Below are positions 26,941-34,567 of a stretch of DNA of 64,000 nucleotides, piece after piece. Numbering within the stretch: position 1 is the first letter of the stretch; the number at the start of each line of letters is the position of its first letter. The position numbers and the translations under genes were made by a program. The DNA comes from Adhaeribacter radiodurans. GTDB lineage: Bacteria > Bacteroidota > Bacteroidia > Cytophagales > Hymenobacteraceae. The stretch lies in NCBI RefSeq assembly GCF_014075995.1, contig NZ_CP055153.1, forward strand, positions 3,472,001 to 3,536,000, in the 5' to 3' direction. Under the pieces are notes generated by a model that worked only from the letters and a program-made list of their open reading frames with translations, was not told the origin of the DNA and searched no databases.

Positions 26941-26980
26941 AATAAACCCGGTGAGTTTTTTACTTCCCGGGTTTATTTAT
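26941..26980 (+). terminator. Intrinsic terminator after xylA
   Basis: AATAAACCCGG at 26941-26951 pairs with CCGGGTTTATT (about 26967-26977), with a T-rich loop and T-rich 3' flank. The stem is close to symmetric and its ends are A/T-rich, so it could work in either direction. Confidence 0.75.
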
Positions 26981-27201
26981 TGTTAATTTTTAACAAAATC
27001 CTTTTTAAACCCTTACAGTTGAAGTTTTCTTATGATTACGAATTAAAAAAATGGACTTTATATTAGCTACTTAGAACATGCTGGTACATGCCATTTTTTT
27101 AATTTTTTTTATAAAAATAACTTTAAGTAAATAGAATTAGCTTTAAAATTTAAATTTATCTTTAGGCACAACTTATACTCACCTCCACACTTTCATCATT
27201 T

Positions 27202-28833
27202 ATGAAACCAATTGACTACATCGTTTTTCTGGTGTATTTTGTAATCGTATCTGGCTACGGATACTGGATATACCGGAAAAACAGAACCGGGCAAGCCGAT
27301 TCGAAAGATTACTTTCTCGCCGAAGGTTCCTTAACCTGGTGGGCCATTGGGGCATCCCTGATTGCTTCTAATATTTCGGCAGAGCAATTTATTGGTACTT
27401 CAGGGTCTGCTTTTGCCTTAGGTTTGGCTATATCTACTTACGAATGGATGGCCGCCGCAACCTTACTGGTAGTGGCTATTTTCTTTATCCCCATTTATCT
27501 TAAAAACCGGATTTACACCATGCCTCAGTTTTTATCGCAGCGCTACAACGATGCGGTAAGTACTATTATGGCAGTATTCTGGTTATTGGTATATGTATTC
27601 GTAAATCTTTCTTCGATTCTGTATTTAGGTGCCTTAGCGGTACAAACTGTTTCCGGTATTGATTTCTATTACTGCATGTACGGCTTGGCCATATTTGCCA
27701 TATTCATTACCCTGGGCGGCATGAAGGTAATTGGCTATACCGATGTAATTCAAGTATTTGTGTTAGTACTGGGTGGCTTAGCCACTACTTATTTAGCATT
27801 AGATTTAGTAGCTACTACTCTAGGCGACGGTGGCGCCTGGGAAGGATTAGGTTTTTTACGCAAAGAAGCAGCCGATCACTTTAGTATGATTATCTCCAAA
27901 GGTGAATTAATGATTCCGAACGGCCAGGGCGGTACCCGCGATGCCTACATGGACTTACCTGGTTTATCCGTTTTAATTGGTGGGATGTGGATTGTAAATC
28001 TAAATTATTGGGGATGTAACCAATACATAACGCAACGGGCCTTGGGTGCTGATTTAAAGACTGCTCGCAGTGGTTTGTTATTTGCGGCTTTCTTAAAATT
28101 AATGATGCCTATTATAGTAGTATTACCCGGTATAGCGGCTTATGTGCTTTTCAAAAATGGTCAGTTTCAAACGGAAATGGCTAATGAAGCCGGTCACGTT
28201 ATTCCGGATCATGCTTACCCGGTTTTATTAAATTTGTTACCCGAAGGTTTAAAAGGTTTATCGTTTGCGGCACTTACGGCGGCTATTGTGGCTTCTTTAG
28301 CCGGAAAAGCCAATAGTATTTCTACTATTTTTACCCTGGATATCTATAAGAAGTTTTTCAACCGTAATGCCAGCGAAAAAAGGCTGGTTAATTTTGGAAA
28401 ATTAGTAGTGGTAGTTGCCTTTATTGTGGCTATTATAGTAGCTCCGGTATTACGCAACCTCGATCAAGCTTTCCAGTACATTCAGGAATATACCGGCTTT
28501 ATTTCGCCTGGGGTATTTGCTATTTTTGCTTTGGGCTTTTTCTGGAAACGGACTACTGCCTCCGCCGCTTTAGTAGCCGCTGTTTTAACCATACCATTAT
28601 CCACTTATTTAAAATTCCAATTCCAGGAAATTCCATTTATTGACCGGATGGGAATTGTGTTTTTGATTTTAGTGGCTTTAATGGTTATTATTACCTTGCT
28701 AGATCCAAAAAGCAAGAATAACCCGAAAGGATTGGAAATTGATTCTTCCATGTTTAAAACTTCCTCGTCGTTTGCGGTGGGAGCTGTAATTATCTGCGGA
28801 ATTCTGGCTGCTTTATACACCATTTTCTGGTAA
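27202..28833 (+). CDS. Sodium/solute symporter (SSS family), probable xylose:Na+ symporter
   Basis: 543 residues with about 14 helices. SSS-family signatures include 'DYFLAEGSLTWWAIGASLIASNISAEQFIGTSG'-type helix 1-2 content, 'ALTAAIVASLAGKANS' and 'FISPGVFAIFALGFFWKR'. It belongs to the SglT/YidK-like sugar branch. The location 286 bp after xylA and the same strand make xylose uptake the likely task, but the substrate is inferred from neighbours only. There is an A/T-rich leader with a TATCTTTA box about 40 bp upstream. A strong terminator follows. Confidence 0.9.
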   Translation: MKPIDYIVFLVYFVIVSGYGYWIYRKNRTGQADSKDYFLAEGSLTWWAIGASLIASNISAEQFIGTSGSAFALGLAISTYEWMAAATLLVVAIFFIPIYLKNRIYTMPQFLSQRYNDAVSTIMAVFWLLVYVFVNLSSILYLGALAVQTVSGIDFYYCMYGLAIFAIFITLGGMKVIGYTDVIQVFVLVLGGLATTYLALDLVATTLGDGGAWEGLGFLRKEAADHFSMIISKGELMIPNGQGGTRDAYMDLPGLSVLIGGMWIVNLNYWGCNQYITQRALGADLKTARSGLLFAAFLKLMMPIIVVLPGIAAYVLFKNGQFQTEMANEAGHVIPDHAYPVLLNLLPEGLKGLSFAALTAAIVASLAGKANSISTIFTLDIYKKFFNRNASEKRLVNFGKLVVVVAFIVAIIVAPVLRNLDQAFQYIQEYTGFISPGVFAIFALGFFWKRTTASAALVAAVLTIPLSTYLKFQFQEIPFIDRMGIVFLILVALMVIITLLDPKSKNNPKGLEIDSSMFKTSSSFAVGAVIICGILAALYTIFW

Positions 28834-28856
28834 GAATTCTAAAAATTTACTAAAAC

Positions 28857-28890
28857 AAGAAGAGCGGCTAATAATGGCCGCTCTTTTTGT
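28857..28890 (+). terminator. Intrinsic terminator of the xyl operon
   Basis: AAGAGCGGC at 28860-28868 pairs with GCCGCTCTT at 28877-28885 and is followed by a T-run. It comes 24 bp after the symporter stop. Confidence 0.92.
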
Positions 28891-28939
28891 TTTAGTATAA
28901 TAATAGTAGTAGTAGTTGCTATAACGGACTTTGAGGTTG

Positions 28940-29125
28940 TCCTTTGGAGCCTTTCCAAGGCTCCATGCTTAGGTGCTATCGTGTTTGAAAAGACTAATTT
29001 TGCCTCATGGCCGGCGGACCCCGTTTAGCTCTTCCGCACTCGCTAGCCTTCCTTTCCTCGACTTCGTCTGTGGAATGCCTGCGGCACCGGAATCCTAGCA
29101 GGTGCTCCACAGCCAAACTGGTGTC
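28940..29125 (-). repeat. Dispersed structured repeat, subtype A (inverted member of a pair)
   Basis: In minus orientation it starts at the conserved GACACCAGTTTGGCT end (29125) and runs through the subtype A variable hairpin (GGAGCACCTGCTAG ... CTAGCGAGTGCGG). It then has the conserved GGGTCCGCCGGCC block and the GGAGCCTTGGAAAGGCTCC hairpin near 28943. It is GC-rich against AT-rich flanks. It faces the subtype B copy at 29328 across a 202-bp unrelated spacer. No transposase is present. Confidence 0.8.
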
Positions 29126-29327
29126 TTTATTCTTAGCTAAGGTTTTTACTTTTTTAGTAGTAAAAGATGGTATTAAGCCGAATTTATTAGAATCTGTTGA
29201 AAGGGGAAGTAGAAAAGGAAGTTTGATTCTTGTCATTAGTAGCCGCCCATTAAAATCATTTTCCTTCTACTTCATTAAACAAGTTAATTACACAAGATGA
29301 GGAAGAAAAGCAGTAGCTACTAGTAAA

Positions 29328-29560
29328 GACACCAGTTTGGCTCTCTCGGGCCTTTTAGCGTTCCGGTGCTGCAAAGCAGCATGGCGCAGTGGAACGAGCC
29401 AAGGTTCGCTAAACCGCCCGAGAGAGCCAAACGAGGCCCGCCGGCCATGAGGCAAATATTGAAACATTAAACAAGTTAGCACCTAAGCATGGAGCCTTGG
29501 AAAAGCTCCAAAGAAAACCCTTACTAGCAAGCAAAATCTAGGATAGCTCTTTGATACAAT
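29328..29560 (+). repeat. Dispersed structured repeat, subtype B (direct member of the pair)
   Basis: It begins GACACCAGTTTGGCT. The B hairpin has an outer stem GGCTCTCTCGGG / CCCGAGAGAGCC and inner pairs TTTAGCG / CGCTAAA, GTTCC / GGAAC and GCTGC / GCAGC. The shared block AGGCCCGCCGGCC, the tail GCACCTAAGCATGGAGCC and the GCTTACTAGCAAGC-like end follow. The end runs close to the stop of the cytochrome c gene (29579). Confidence 0.85.
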
Positions 29561-29578
29561 TTAATATAACGGCACAGG

Positions 29579-29995
29579 CTAGTGGTTATGCGTAGCACAA
29601 GAGTCGAGCATAGCAGCTACTTCCGGTATAGTAAAACGTTCGTTATTATTACCGAAATTGGTTTGCACAAAATTTAGTAAATTCGTTATTTGGTCGGGGG
29701 TTAACGTTTCTGCTCCGGGCATTTTCTGCTGGTATTGTTGCCCATTTACAGTAATACCCGCTTCCATGCCGTGCTTAATTAAATAAGGTAATTGCCTGCG
29801 GTATTTTATTAAATAATCAGCGTTAGCCAGCGGTGGAATAAGCCGACGTAAGCCGCTGCCATCTTGCATGTGGCAGCTTGCGCAATGCTGCTCATATAGT
29901 TGTTCCCCGCTATCCGATATTGCCGGGGTACAACGGGACCACGCACCTGTAACCAGCCCCATTAAGAGCAACACCGAGCCTTTAATTTTTAGCAT
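29579..29995 (-). CDS. Secreted monohaem c-type cytochrome
   Basis: 138 residues. The N-terminus is hydrophobic, and haem attachment is at Cys38-x-x-Cys41-His42 ('HCASCHMQDG'). The distal Met ligand is in 'QKMPGAETL'. It is a class I cytochrome c, periplasmic or lipid-anchored. It overlaps the end of the SCO gene by 14 nt and closes the MbnP/MbnH operon. It may carry electrons from the diheme enzyme or serve a terminal oxidase that the SCO protein helps assemble. Confidence 0.88.
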   Translation of the reverse strand: MLKIKGSVLLLMGLVTGAWSRCTPAISDSGEQLYEQHCASCHMQDGSGLRRLIPPLANADYLIKYRRQLPYLIKHGMEAGITVNGQQYQQKMPGAETLTPDQITNLLNFVQTNFGNNNERFTIPEVAAMLDSCATHNH

Positions 29996-30671
29996 GCTGC
30001 GATTTCTCGGCTAGTAAAAGAGGAATATCCTGTATTAATTTATCTACTTGTTCGGCAATCGTGCCATCGTAAATGCCTCGTACATGCCGGTTGGTATCTA
30101 CTAAAATAAAGGCACCACTATGCACAAATCCTCCCGCTTCATTTTCATCCTCGCCGGCTGTAACCATGTATTTAGCTGCTATGGCGTAAACACTGTCCTT
30201 CGCGCCGGTTACAAAATGCCACTTGTTACTGCTTACGCCTAAACGCTCCGCATAATCCCGGAGAACCGCTACCGAATCGTGCTGCGGATCAATGGTATGG
30301 GATAGCAATACTACCTGGTCATTATTTTTAAATTTTTCATAAACCCGCAGCAACTGGCTTTTCATTTTCGGGCAAATGGTTGGGCAAGTAGTAAAGAAGA
30401 AATCTGTGACGTAGATTTTACCGGCTAACGTTTGACTGGTTACTTGTTGGCTATCTTGATTAATAAAACTAAAATCAGGAATTTGGTGGTAAATTGTGTC
30501 GGTTACGGTTTTCCCGTTAATTACCTGTTCAACAGTTTCTCTTTCTCCCAGAATGGGTAAAGTATTTTGAGTAGACTCTGTTTGGGAACAGCTAAAAAGT
30601 AAACCAGGCAGCAGCAAAAAGCTGGCTCGGTAAATCAAATAATTTAGTAAATTTTTCGGGTGTATTTTCAT
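29982..30671 (-). CDS. SCO1/SenC-family copper chaperone, lipoprotein
   Basis: 229 residues with a lipobox-like 'LLFSCSQ'. The thioredoxin fold has the copper-binding Cys96-x3-Cys100 ('TTCPTICPKM') and His184 ('GGFVHSGAF'). SCO proteins deliver copper to cytochrome oxidase CuA or reduce disulfides. It lies 9 bp after the upstream lipoprotein gene and overlaps the cytochrome c gene. Its place in the MbnP/MbnH operon supports a copper-handling theme. Confidence 0.93.
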   Translation of the reverse strand: MKIHPKNLLNYLIYRASFLLLPGLLFSCSQTESTQNTLPILGERETVEQVINGKTVTDTIYHQIPDFSFINQDSQQVTSQTLAGKIYVTDFFFTTCPTICPKMKSQLLRVYEKFKNNDQVVLLSHTIDPQHDSVAVLRDYAERLGVSSNKWHFVTGAKDSVYAIAAKYMVTAGEDENEAGGFVHSGAFILVDTNRHVRGIYDGTIAEQVDKLIQDIPLLLAEKSQHAKN

Positions 30672-30680
30672 TATGGAAGT

Positions 30681-31079
30681 TTAATAATCTGCGTTTGCTA
30701 AAGCATTAGTTACTTGTTTTTTTACTAATTCTATTTTTACTAATTGGTCCTGCAAATATACGTTAGCTTTTTCGGGCGATAAATCAGCAGGGCTTTTATA
30801 TTGATGCATCCAATCCATCATGGCATCATCCGCTTTTTTTAAATCTGCTATTTGATTTCTGATAACTCTCGTATTCATTTGAGTGGTATCTGCTTTTTGG
30901 AGGGAAGCCTGGAGTTTATGTTTCTTCTGGTAAATTTTATCCATTTGGCCCATTACTTCATCGTGCACCGCTAGCACTTTTTCTTCTAATTGCTTTAACT
31001 GTTCTTTTTCCGATTTAGCGCAAGAACAGAGACTGATGAATATGAATGTGATAATTAAATAACCGGGATAGCGCTTCAT
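30681..31079 (-). CDS. Small helical lipoprotein
   Basis: 132 residues. The lipobox 'LCSC' is followed by a helical, charged sequence with heptad-like Leu/Ile spacing ('EQLKQLEEKVLAVHDEVMGQMDKIY'), which suggests a coiled coil. I do not recognise the family. It is spaced 4 bp from the outer-membrane gene and 9 bp from SCO, so it belongs to the same transcript. Six Met residues in the mature part could be relevant to copper, but this is speculation. Confidence 0.75.
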   Translation of the reverse strand: MKRYPGYLIITFIFISLCSCAKSEKEQLKQLEEKVLAVHDEVMGQMDKIYQKKHKLQASLQKADTTQMNTRVIRNQIADLKKADDAMMDWMHQYKSPADLSPEKANVYLQDQLVKIELVKKQVTNALANADY

Positions 31080-31083
31080 AAAT

Positions 31084-32082
31084 TTATTTACTTTTGAATA
31101 AGTATTTTGTCTGATTAAAATTATAGTTGAGCCCCAGTACTAACCGACCGGCACTAGCTGGGTGCCCAATATCTTCCTGAAATAAGGGTAATTGAAAAGC
31201 CAGGTTAATTCCCGCATTTTTGTAATAAATATCCAGGCCCGGGCCAAGCAAGGCATTGTTCATTTTATGTTCACCGGTTAACTCACCTTTAAATTTCTCG
31301 CCTTTGGTATACTCGTAAAAAAATTGCAGCGATGGGTTAATATTCCAGTTATCGTTTAGGTGGTAGCGGTAAAACAAATTGGCAAAGTGTGCCGAACTGT
31401 TCGCAATACTTTCGTGGTAATAGTTTTGCCCGTTTATTTTATAACTGGAGTTAAGGCTTAAACCAAACTTTTTATAACCCGCAATATAGTTTACATAACC
31501 AAAATAATCGACGCTGCCGGTACCCGTCTGGTACAACAAAGGATACCGAATACCCTCGTTGTTGGTCCGGTAATAATGACCGGTTGGTAACTTTAAACCG
31601 CCCCCTACAATTAACCGTTGCTGTACGCTGGCAACTTCAATTTGGCGCAACAAATGTATTCCGGCGAATAAATTTATATCACCCAAACCCGCCAGCGTTT
31701 TACGGTTTTGGTTGTATTGGGTAGTATTTTGGACAAAGGGTACAAAAGCATTTAGTTCTATTCGCTGGTGAATAAAGTATTTACCCCGGAATTCGGTAAC
31801 CCGGTAAACTTCAAAATCTGTAGGGTTGCCGTTATGACTATGCGAGCCGCCATGTTCCTTATCAGCGCCACCGGTAAATAGCCCGCCACCTTCCGGAAAG
31901 AAATGCTTTTTTTGATTAAGACTTTGGTATCCATTAAAACTTCGATACCGGTGCAAAACCCCCATGCTGCTTTGATTGTCGTAAGGAGTAATACCCATAA
32001 AGCAGCCGCAGATATCGCAGGCCCGGGCATCTATAGTTAAAAATCCTCCAAGGATTATTAATAAGTAAAAATGTTTTTTCAT
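31084..32082 (-). CDS. Outer-membrane beta-barrel protein with N-terminal CDICGC motif
   Basis: 332 residues. A signal peptide is followed at once by 'ACDICGCFMGITPYDNQ', a Cys-rich motif that may bind metal. Alternating beta strands with aromatic girdles follow, and the protein ends 'YNFNQTKYLFKSK'. A His-rich loop ('KEHGGSHSHNGN') lies near residue 75. Such proteins are annotated as 'transporter' in Bacteroidota copper clusters; the function is unproven. It is tightly packed (9 bp from MbnH, 4 bp to the next gene). Confidence 0.78.
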   Translation of the reverse strand: MKKHFYLLIILGGFLTIDARACDICGCFMGITPYDNQSSMGVLHRYRSFNGYQSLNQKKHFFPEGGGLFTGGADKEHGGSHSHNGNPTDFEVYRVTEFRGKYFIHQRIELNAFVPFVQNTTQYNQNRKTLAGLGDINLFAGIHLLRQIEVASVQQRLIVGGGLKLPTGHYYRTNNEGIRYPLLYQTGTGSVDYFGYVNYIAGYKKFGLSLNSSYKINGQNYYHESIANSSAHFANLFYRYHLNDNWNINPSLQFFYEYTKGEKFKGELTGEHKMNNALLGPGLDIYYKNAGINLAFQLPLFQEDIGHPASAGRLVLGLNYNFNQTKYLFKSK

Positions 32083-32091
32083 AATTAAAAA

Positions 32092-33138
32092 TTAAAATGG
32101 ATCGGCAAAGCGTGGATCCGTAATGAATGTTTTATCGGTTAAAGCCTCCAGAAAAGCCAGCAATTGTTTTTTTTCCTCTTTGGACAAAGCAATACCAAGC
32201 CGAGACCCACCGAGTAATGGGTCGAGAGTAGCAGAAGTTTTTACGCCTTTGTCGTAATGCTCCAGTACCTGGGCCAAAGTTCGGAACCGGCCGTCGTGCA
32301 TGTAAGGCGAACTTACCGCCACGTTGCGCAAACTAGGTACCCTAAACTTGCCCAAATCGGATGGTTGTTCCGTAATTATTTTCCGGCCCAAGTCTTTCTT
32401 AAATTCCGAATCCAGACCATTATTCCGGAAAGAATGATCGGTGAATAACCCGGGTTTATGACAAGTGCTGCACTTAGCTTCAAAAACTAATAAGCCTTGC
32501 TTTTGCTCTTCGGTAAGTGCATCGGTCTTGCCATTTACGTATTGATCGTATGGAGCATTTGCCGAAACCATTTCCCCGATAAACTGGGTCAATGCCTTAA
32601 ATAATTGCTGGCTGTTAATAGTATCCTGGTGAAAAACCTTCCGGAATTGGGTGACATATTTTGGGTCACGGTTCAATTTGCGGATTACCAAACTTAAATT
32701 GGTACCCATTTCTAAAAGGTTCGTAATGGGCGCTAAAGGAACCAATTCCAAATGATTAACGCCTCCATCCCAGAAAAAGTCCGGATTCCAACGCAGATTG
32801 GCTAAAGCCGGTGTATTGCGGGTACCTAATTGATTGTTCAACCCATGACTAACGGAATGCTCTAAATCGGCAAAGCCGGCAAATTGTTTATGGCAGCTCC
32901 CGCAGGAAACAGAATTATCTTCCGACAAAATGGGATCATAAAACAGCTTTCGGCCTAACTCAAAACCTGCTTTAGTAAGAGGGTTATTCTGGTACTGGTA
33001 AACAGGATCCGGAAAATGATTTAACTGGGCATTTTTGGGCATAGTTAATTCCGCTGATTCTGGGCTACAAGCAAGTATACTTAAACTCAAAATCAACTGA
33101 ATCAGAAGCCGGAAATTCCTAAGGGATTGGCAGCCCAT
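32092..33138 (-). CDS. mbnH: MbnH-like diheme cytochrome c peroxidase-family enzyme
   Basis: 348 residues. A lipobox-like 'ILACSP' is followed by two haem sites, Cys79-x-x-Cys82-His83 ('SCGSCHKQ') and Cys223-x-x-Cys226-His227 ('KCSTCHKPG'). 'RNTPALANLRWNPDFFWDGG' and 'YMHDGRFRTLAQVLEHY' are typical of the bacterial CCP/MauG superfamily. It begins 5 bp after an MbnP-like gene. In methanotrophs the MbnH partner of MbnP oxidises a tryptophan to kynurenine to make a copper site. The pairing makes that role likely here; plain peroxide reduction is the alternative. Confidence 0.87.
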   Translation of the reverse strand: MGCQSLRNFRLLIQLILSLSILACSPESAELTMPKNAQLNHFPDPVYQYQNNPLTKAGFELGRKLFYDPILSEDNSVSCGSCHKQFAGFADLEHSVSHGLNNQLGTRNTPALANLRWNPDFFWDGGVNHLELVPLAPITNLLEMGTNLSLVIRKLNRDPKYVTQFRKVFHQDTINSQQLFKALTQFIGEMVSANAPYDQYVNGKTDALTEEQKQGLLVFEAKCSTCHKPGLFTDHSFRNNGLDSEFKKDLGRKIITEQPSDLGKFRVPSLRNVAVSSPYMHDGRFRTLAQVLEHYDKGVKTSATLDPLLGGSRLGIALSKEEKKQLLAFLEALTDKTFITDPRFADPF

Positions 33139-33143
33139 AAACC

Positions 33144-33911
33144 TTACGGATGAATATGATCTACGGTAAACATATTCACGTAATTATCGGCTACTCTCAC
33201 TGAGTTTTCGCCGCCCATGGTAGTAGCTAAATCGGCAAACTTAATGGTGTTTACTCCCTGAAACATATTCAATACATTTACTTTAAAATGTACTTCGGGA
33301 TTTTTACCGCCTTCTACTTGCAGTTTAGTTCCGTTTAATGACGGGGAAATGGTGCGAATGGTGTTATTCGGTTTTTGAAAGCCTCCAATATGAAAAACCA
33401 ATCCGCCATTTTGCGACTGCGGCGAAGTACCTTCCAGCTTTACGAAAACGTAGCCGCTTTTCCAGGTCCAGAACATACCGTTAGCCGGATCTAAAGCCCC
33501 GGTTTGCGCGCCCGAAACGTTGCGTACACTATCTACCCCAATGGTAAAAGTAAGCCCGGTGTATTCGCCGGCTGGTATTTCTTTTATGGTAATTAACTTT
33601 GAATCCGCGTTGCTTTCGTCTACCAGGTAATAACTTTCTGGTTGTTTGTATTCAGTTCCATCGGTTTTCTTCAGAATTATATTGCTGATGTAGTATTTAA
33701 ACATAGAAACTTTAAACTGGTCGCCGTTGGCATTATTATAATCCTGATCGTCGAGCGATAAGGCAGCCTCTCCAACCACATTATCAAATTCTAAAGTAAC
33801 CTGACCCGGTAAAGCCGGAATAGGATCCGGATCTTCTTTGCAGGAAAAAGTAATGAGTGCCATAAAAGCAATGGCCAAAAGGGGAGTATATTTAGAAAGT
33901 ACGTTTTGCAT
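33144..33911 (-). CDS. mbnP: MbnP-family copper-binding lipoprotein
   Basis: 255 residues. The signal ends 'TFSCKED', a lipobox. The beta-rich domain has 'FKYYISNIILKKTDG', 'YTGLTFTIGVDS' and the family signature 'GMFWTWKSGYVFVKLEG', and closes with 'FTVDHIHP'. The Trp residues in the FWTW segment are candidates for conversion to kynurenine by the MbnH-like enzyme; which Trp is modified cannot be told by eye. It opens the six-gene operon to 29579. A long hairpin lies 50 bp upstream of its start. Confidence 0.88.
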   Translation of the reverse strand: MQNVLSKYTPLLAIAFMALITFSCKEDPDPIPALPGQVTLEFDNVVGEAALSLDDQDYNNANGDQFKVSMFKYYISNIILKKTDGTEYKQPESYYLVDESNADSKLITIKEIPAGEYTGLTFTIGVDSVRNVSGAQTGALDPANGMFWTWKSGYVFVKLEGTSPQSQNGGLVFHIGGFQKPNNTIRTISPSLNGTKLQVEGGKNPEVHFKVNVLNMFQGVNTIKFADLATTMGGENSVRVADNYVNMFTVDHIHP

Positions 33912-33960
33912 AATTGATTTTTGATAAATAGTAAGGTGGTGCTATAAGCCATAAATCTGT

Positions 33961-34006
33961 GCAATACTGTAATTCCATAACGTACCGTTATAGAATTGAC
34001 TATTGC
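33961..34006. promoter_or_regulatory. Long hairpin upstream of mbnP
   Basis: AATTCCATAACG (33971-33982) and CGTTATAGAATT (33986-33997) pair at 11 of 12 positions around a 3-nt loop. The outer GCAATA / TATTGC adds six pairs. No T-run follows, so an operator, attenuator or mRNA stabiliser is as likely as a terminator for the Cys/His gene upstream. Confidence 0.55.
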
Positions 34007-34094
34007 ACTAGATTACAGCGTAAAACTTTAAAATAAAAAGATAGAATAGATTGTGGGCAAACTTAGAAAAGTGCCTTACAGGAACGAGCAATAA

Positions 34095-34487
34095 TTAAAT
34101 TGCCGCAGAAAGAAGCTTAACGAGTACCTGGGGAGGGTGGAAATAATTTAATTGGGCAGAAAAAAGATAAAACACTGACTTAAAAGCCTGAAAAGAATTT
34201 TGCTTAAAAGCCGGAATAAAAGTAACCCGGAAAAGATTTTGGCAGAAAAGCGTTATTTCGAACTTCTGATTTTGATTTGTTGATTTTTTCTGCGCTTCTT
34301 CTGCTTTAGCCAATTGTTTTTTGAGATAACAATGTCCCTGGCAGTGCATCTGTGGCTTGGCCTTGTTCACGCACAAAAATTCAGCTATGTAGTTTTTATT
34401 GGCCTGATAATCTAATACAATCCATACCTTACTGAAGCTTTGCACCAGCATTACCACTAAAAGCAATATGGTTAAGGTACTTTTCAA
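34095..34487 (-). CDS. Small membrane-anchored Cys/His-rich protein of the copper cluster
   Basis: 130 residues. A hydrophobic N-terminus (residues 5-20) is followed by a candidate metal site with Cys39, His48, Cys49, His52 and Cys53 ('CVNKAKPQMHCQGHCYLKKQ'). A Lys/Gln-rich stretch and an aromatic second half ('FIPAFKQNSFQAFKSVFYLF') follow. I recall similar proteins next to MbnP/SCO clusters in Bacteroidota but know no function. The clustered Cys/His and the neighbours suggest copper binding. It lies between the two diheme enzyme genes. Confidence 0.8.
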   Translation of the reverse strand: MKSTLTILLLVVMLVQSFSKVWIVLDYQANKNYIAEFLCVNKAKPQMHCQGHCYLKKQLAKAEEAQKKSTNQNQKFEITLFCQNLFRVTFIPAFKQNSFQAFKSVFYLFSAQLNYFHPPQVLVKLLSAAI

Positions 34488-34567
34488 GGTAATCTTTAGG
34501 CAGTAAAAGTATAGTTGCCAGTTATAGAATAAAAGTTTTTTACTGACTTTTTTAAATCTTCTTTTTA

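Noticed and set aside
29007-29300. 97-residue plus-strand open frame
   Set aside because: It starts inside the 29 kb subtype A repeat and runs into the unrelated spacer; no conserved counterpart past the repeat border. Treated as repeat sequence, with the peptide mentioned only as a low-interest observation.
29288-29482. 64-residue minus-strand open frame
   Set aside because: It is the antisense reading of the subtype B hairpin core; composition follows the stem sequence rather than a protein.
28940-29560. Insertion sequence or MITE with transposase
   Set aside because: The paired repeats look like a transposon with terminal inverted repeats, but the 202-bp middle has no transposase, the middle differs between the 29 kb and 49 kb loci, and solo copies exist. 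A non-autonomous repeat is the safer call.
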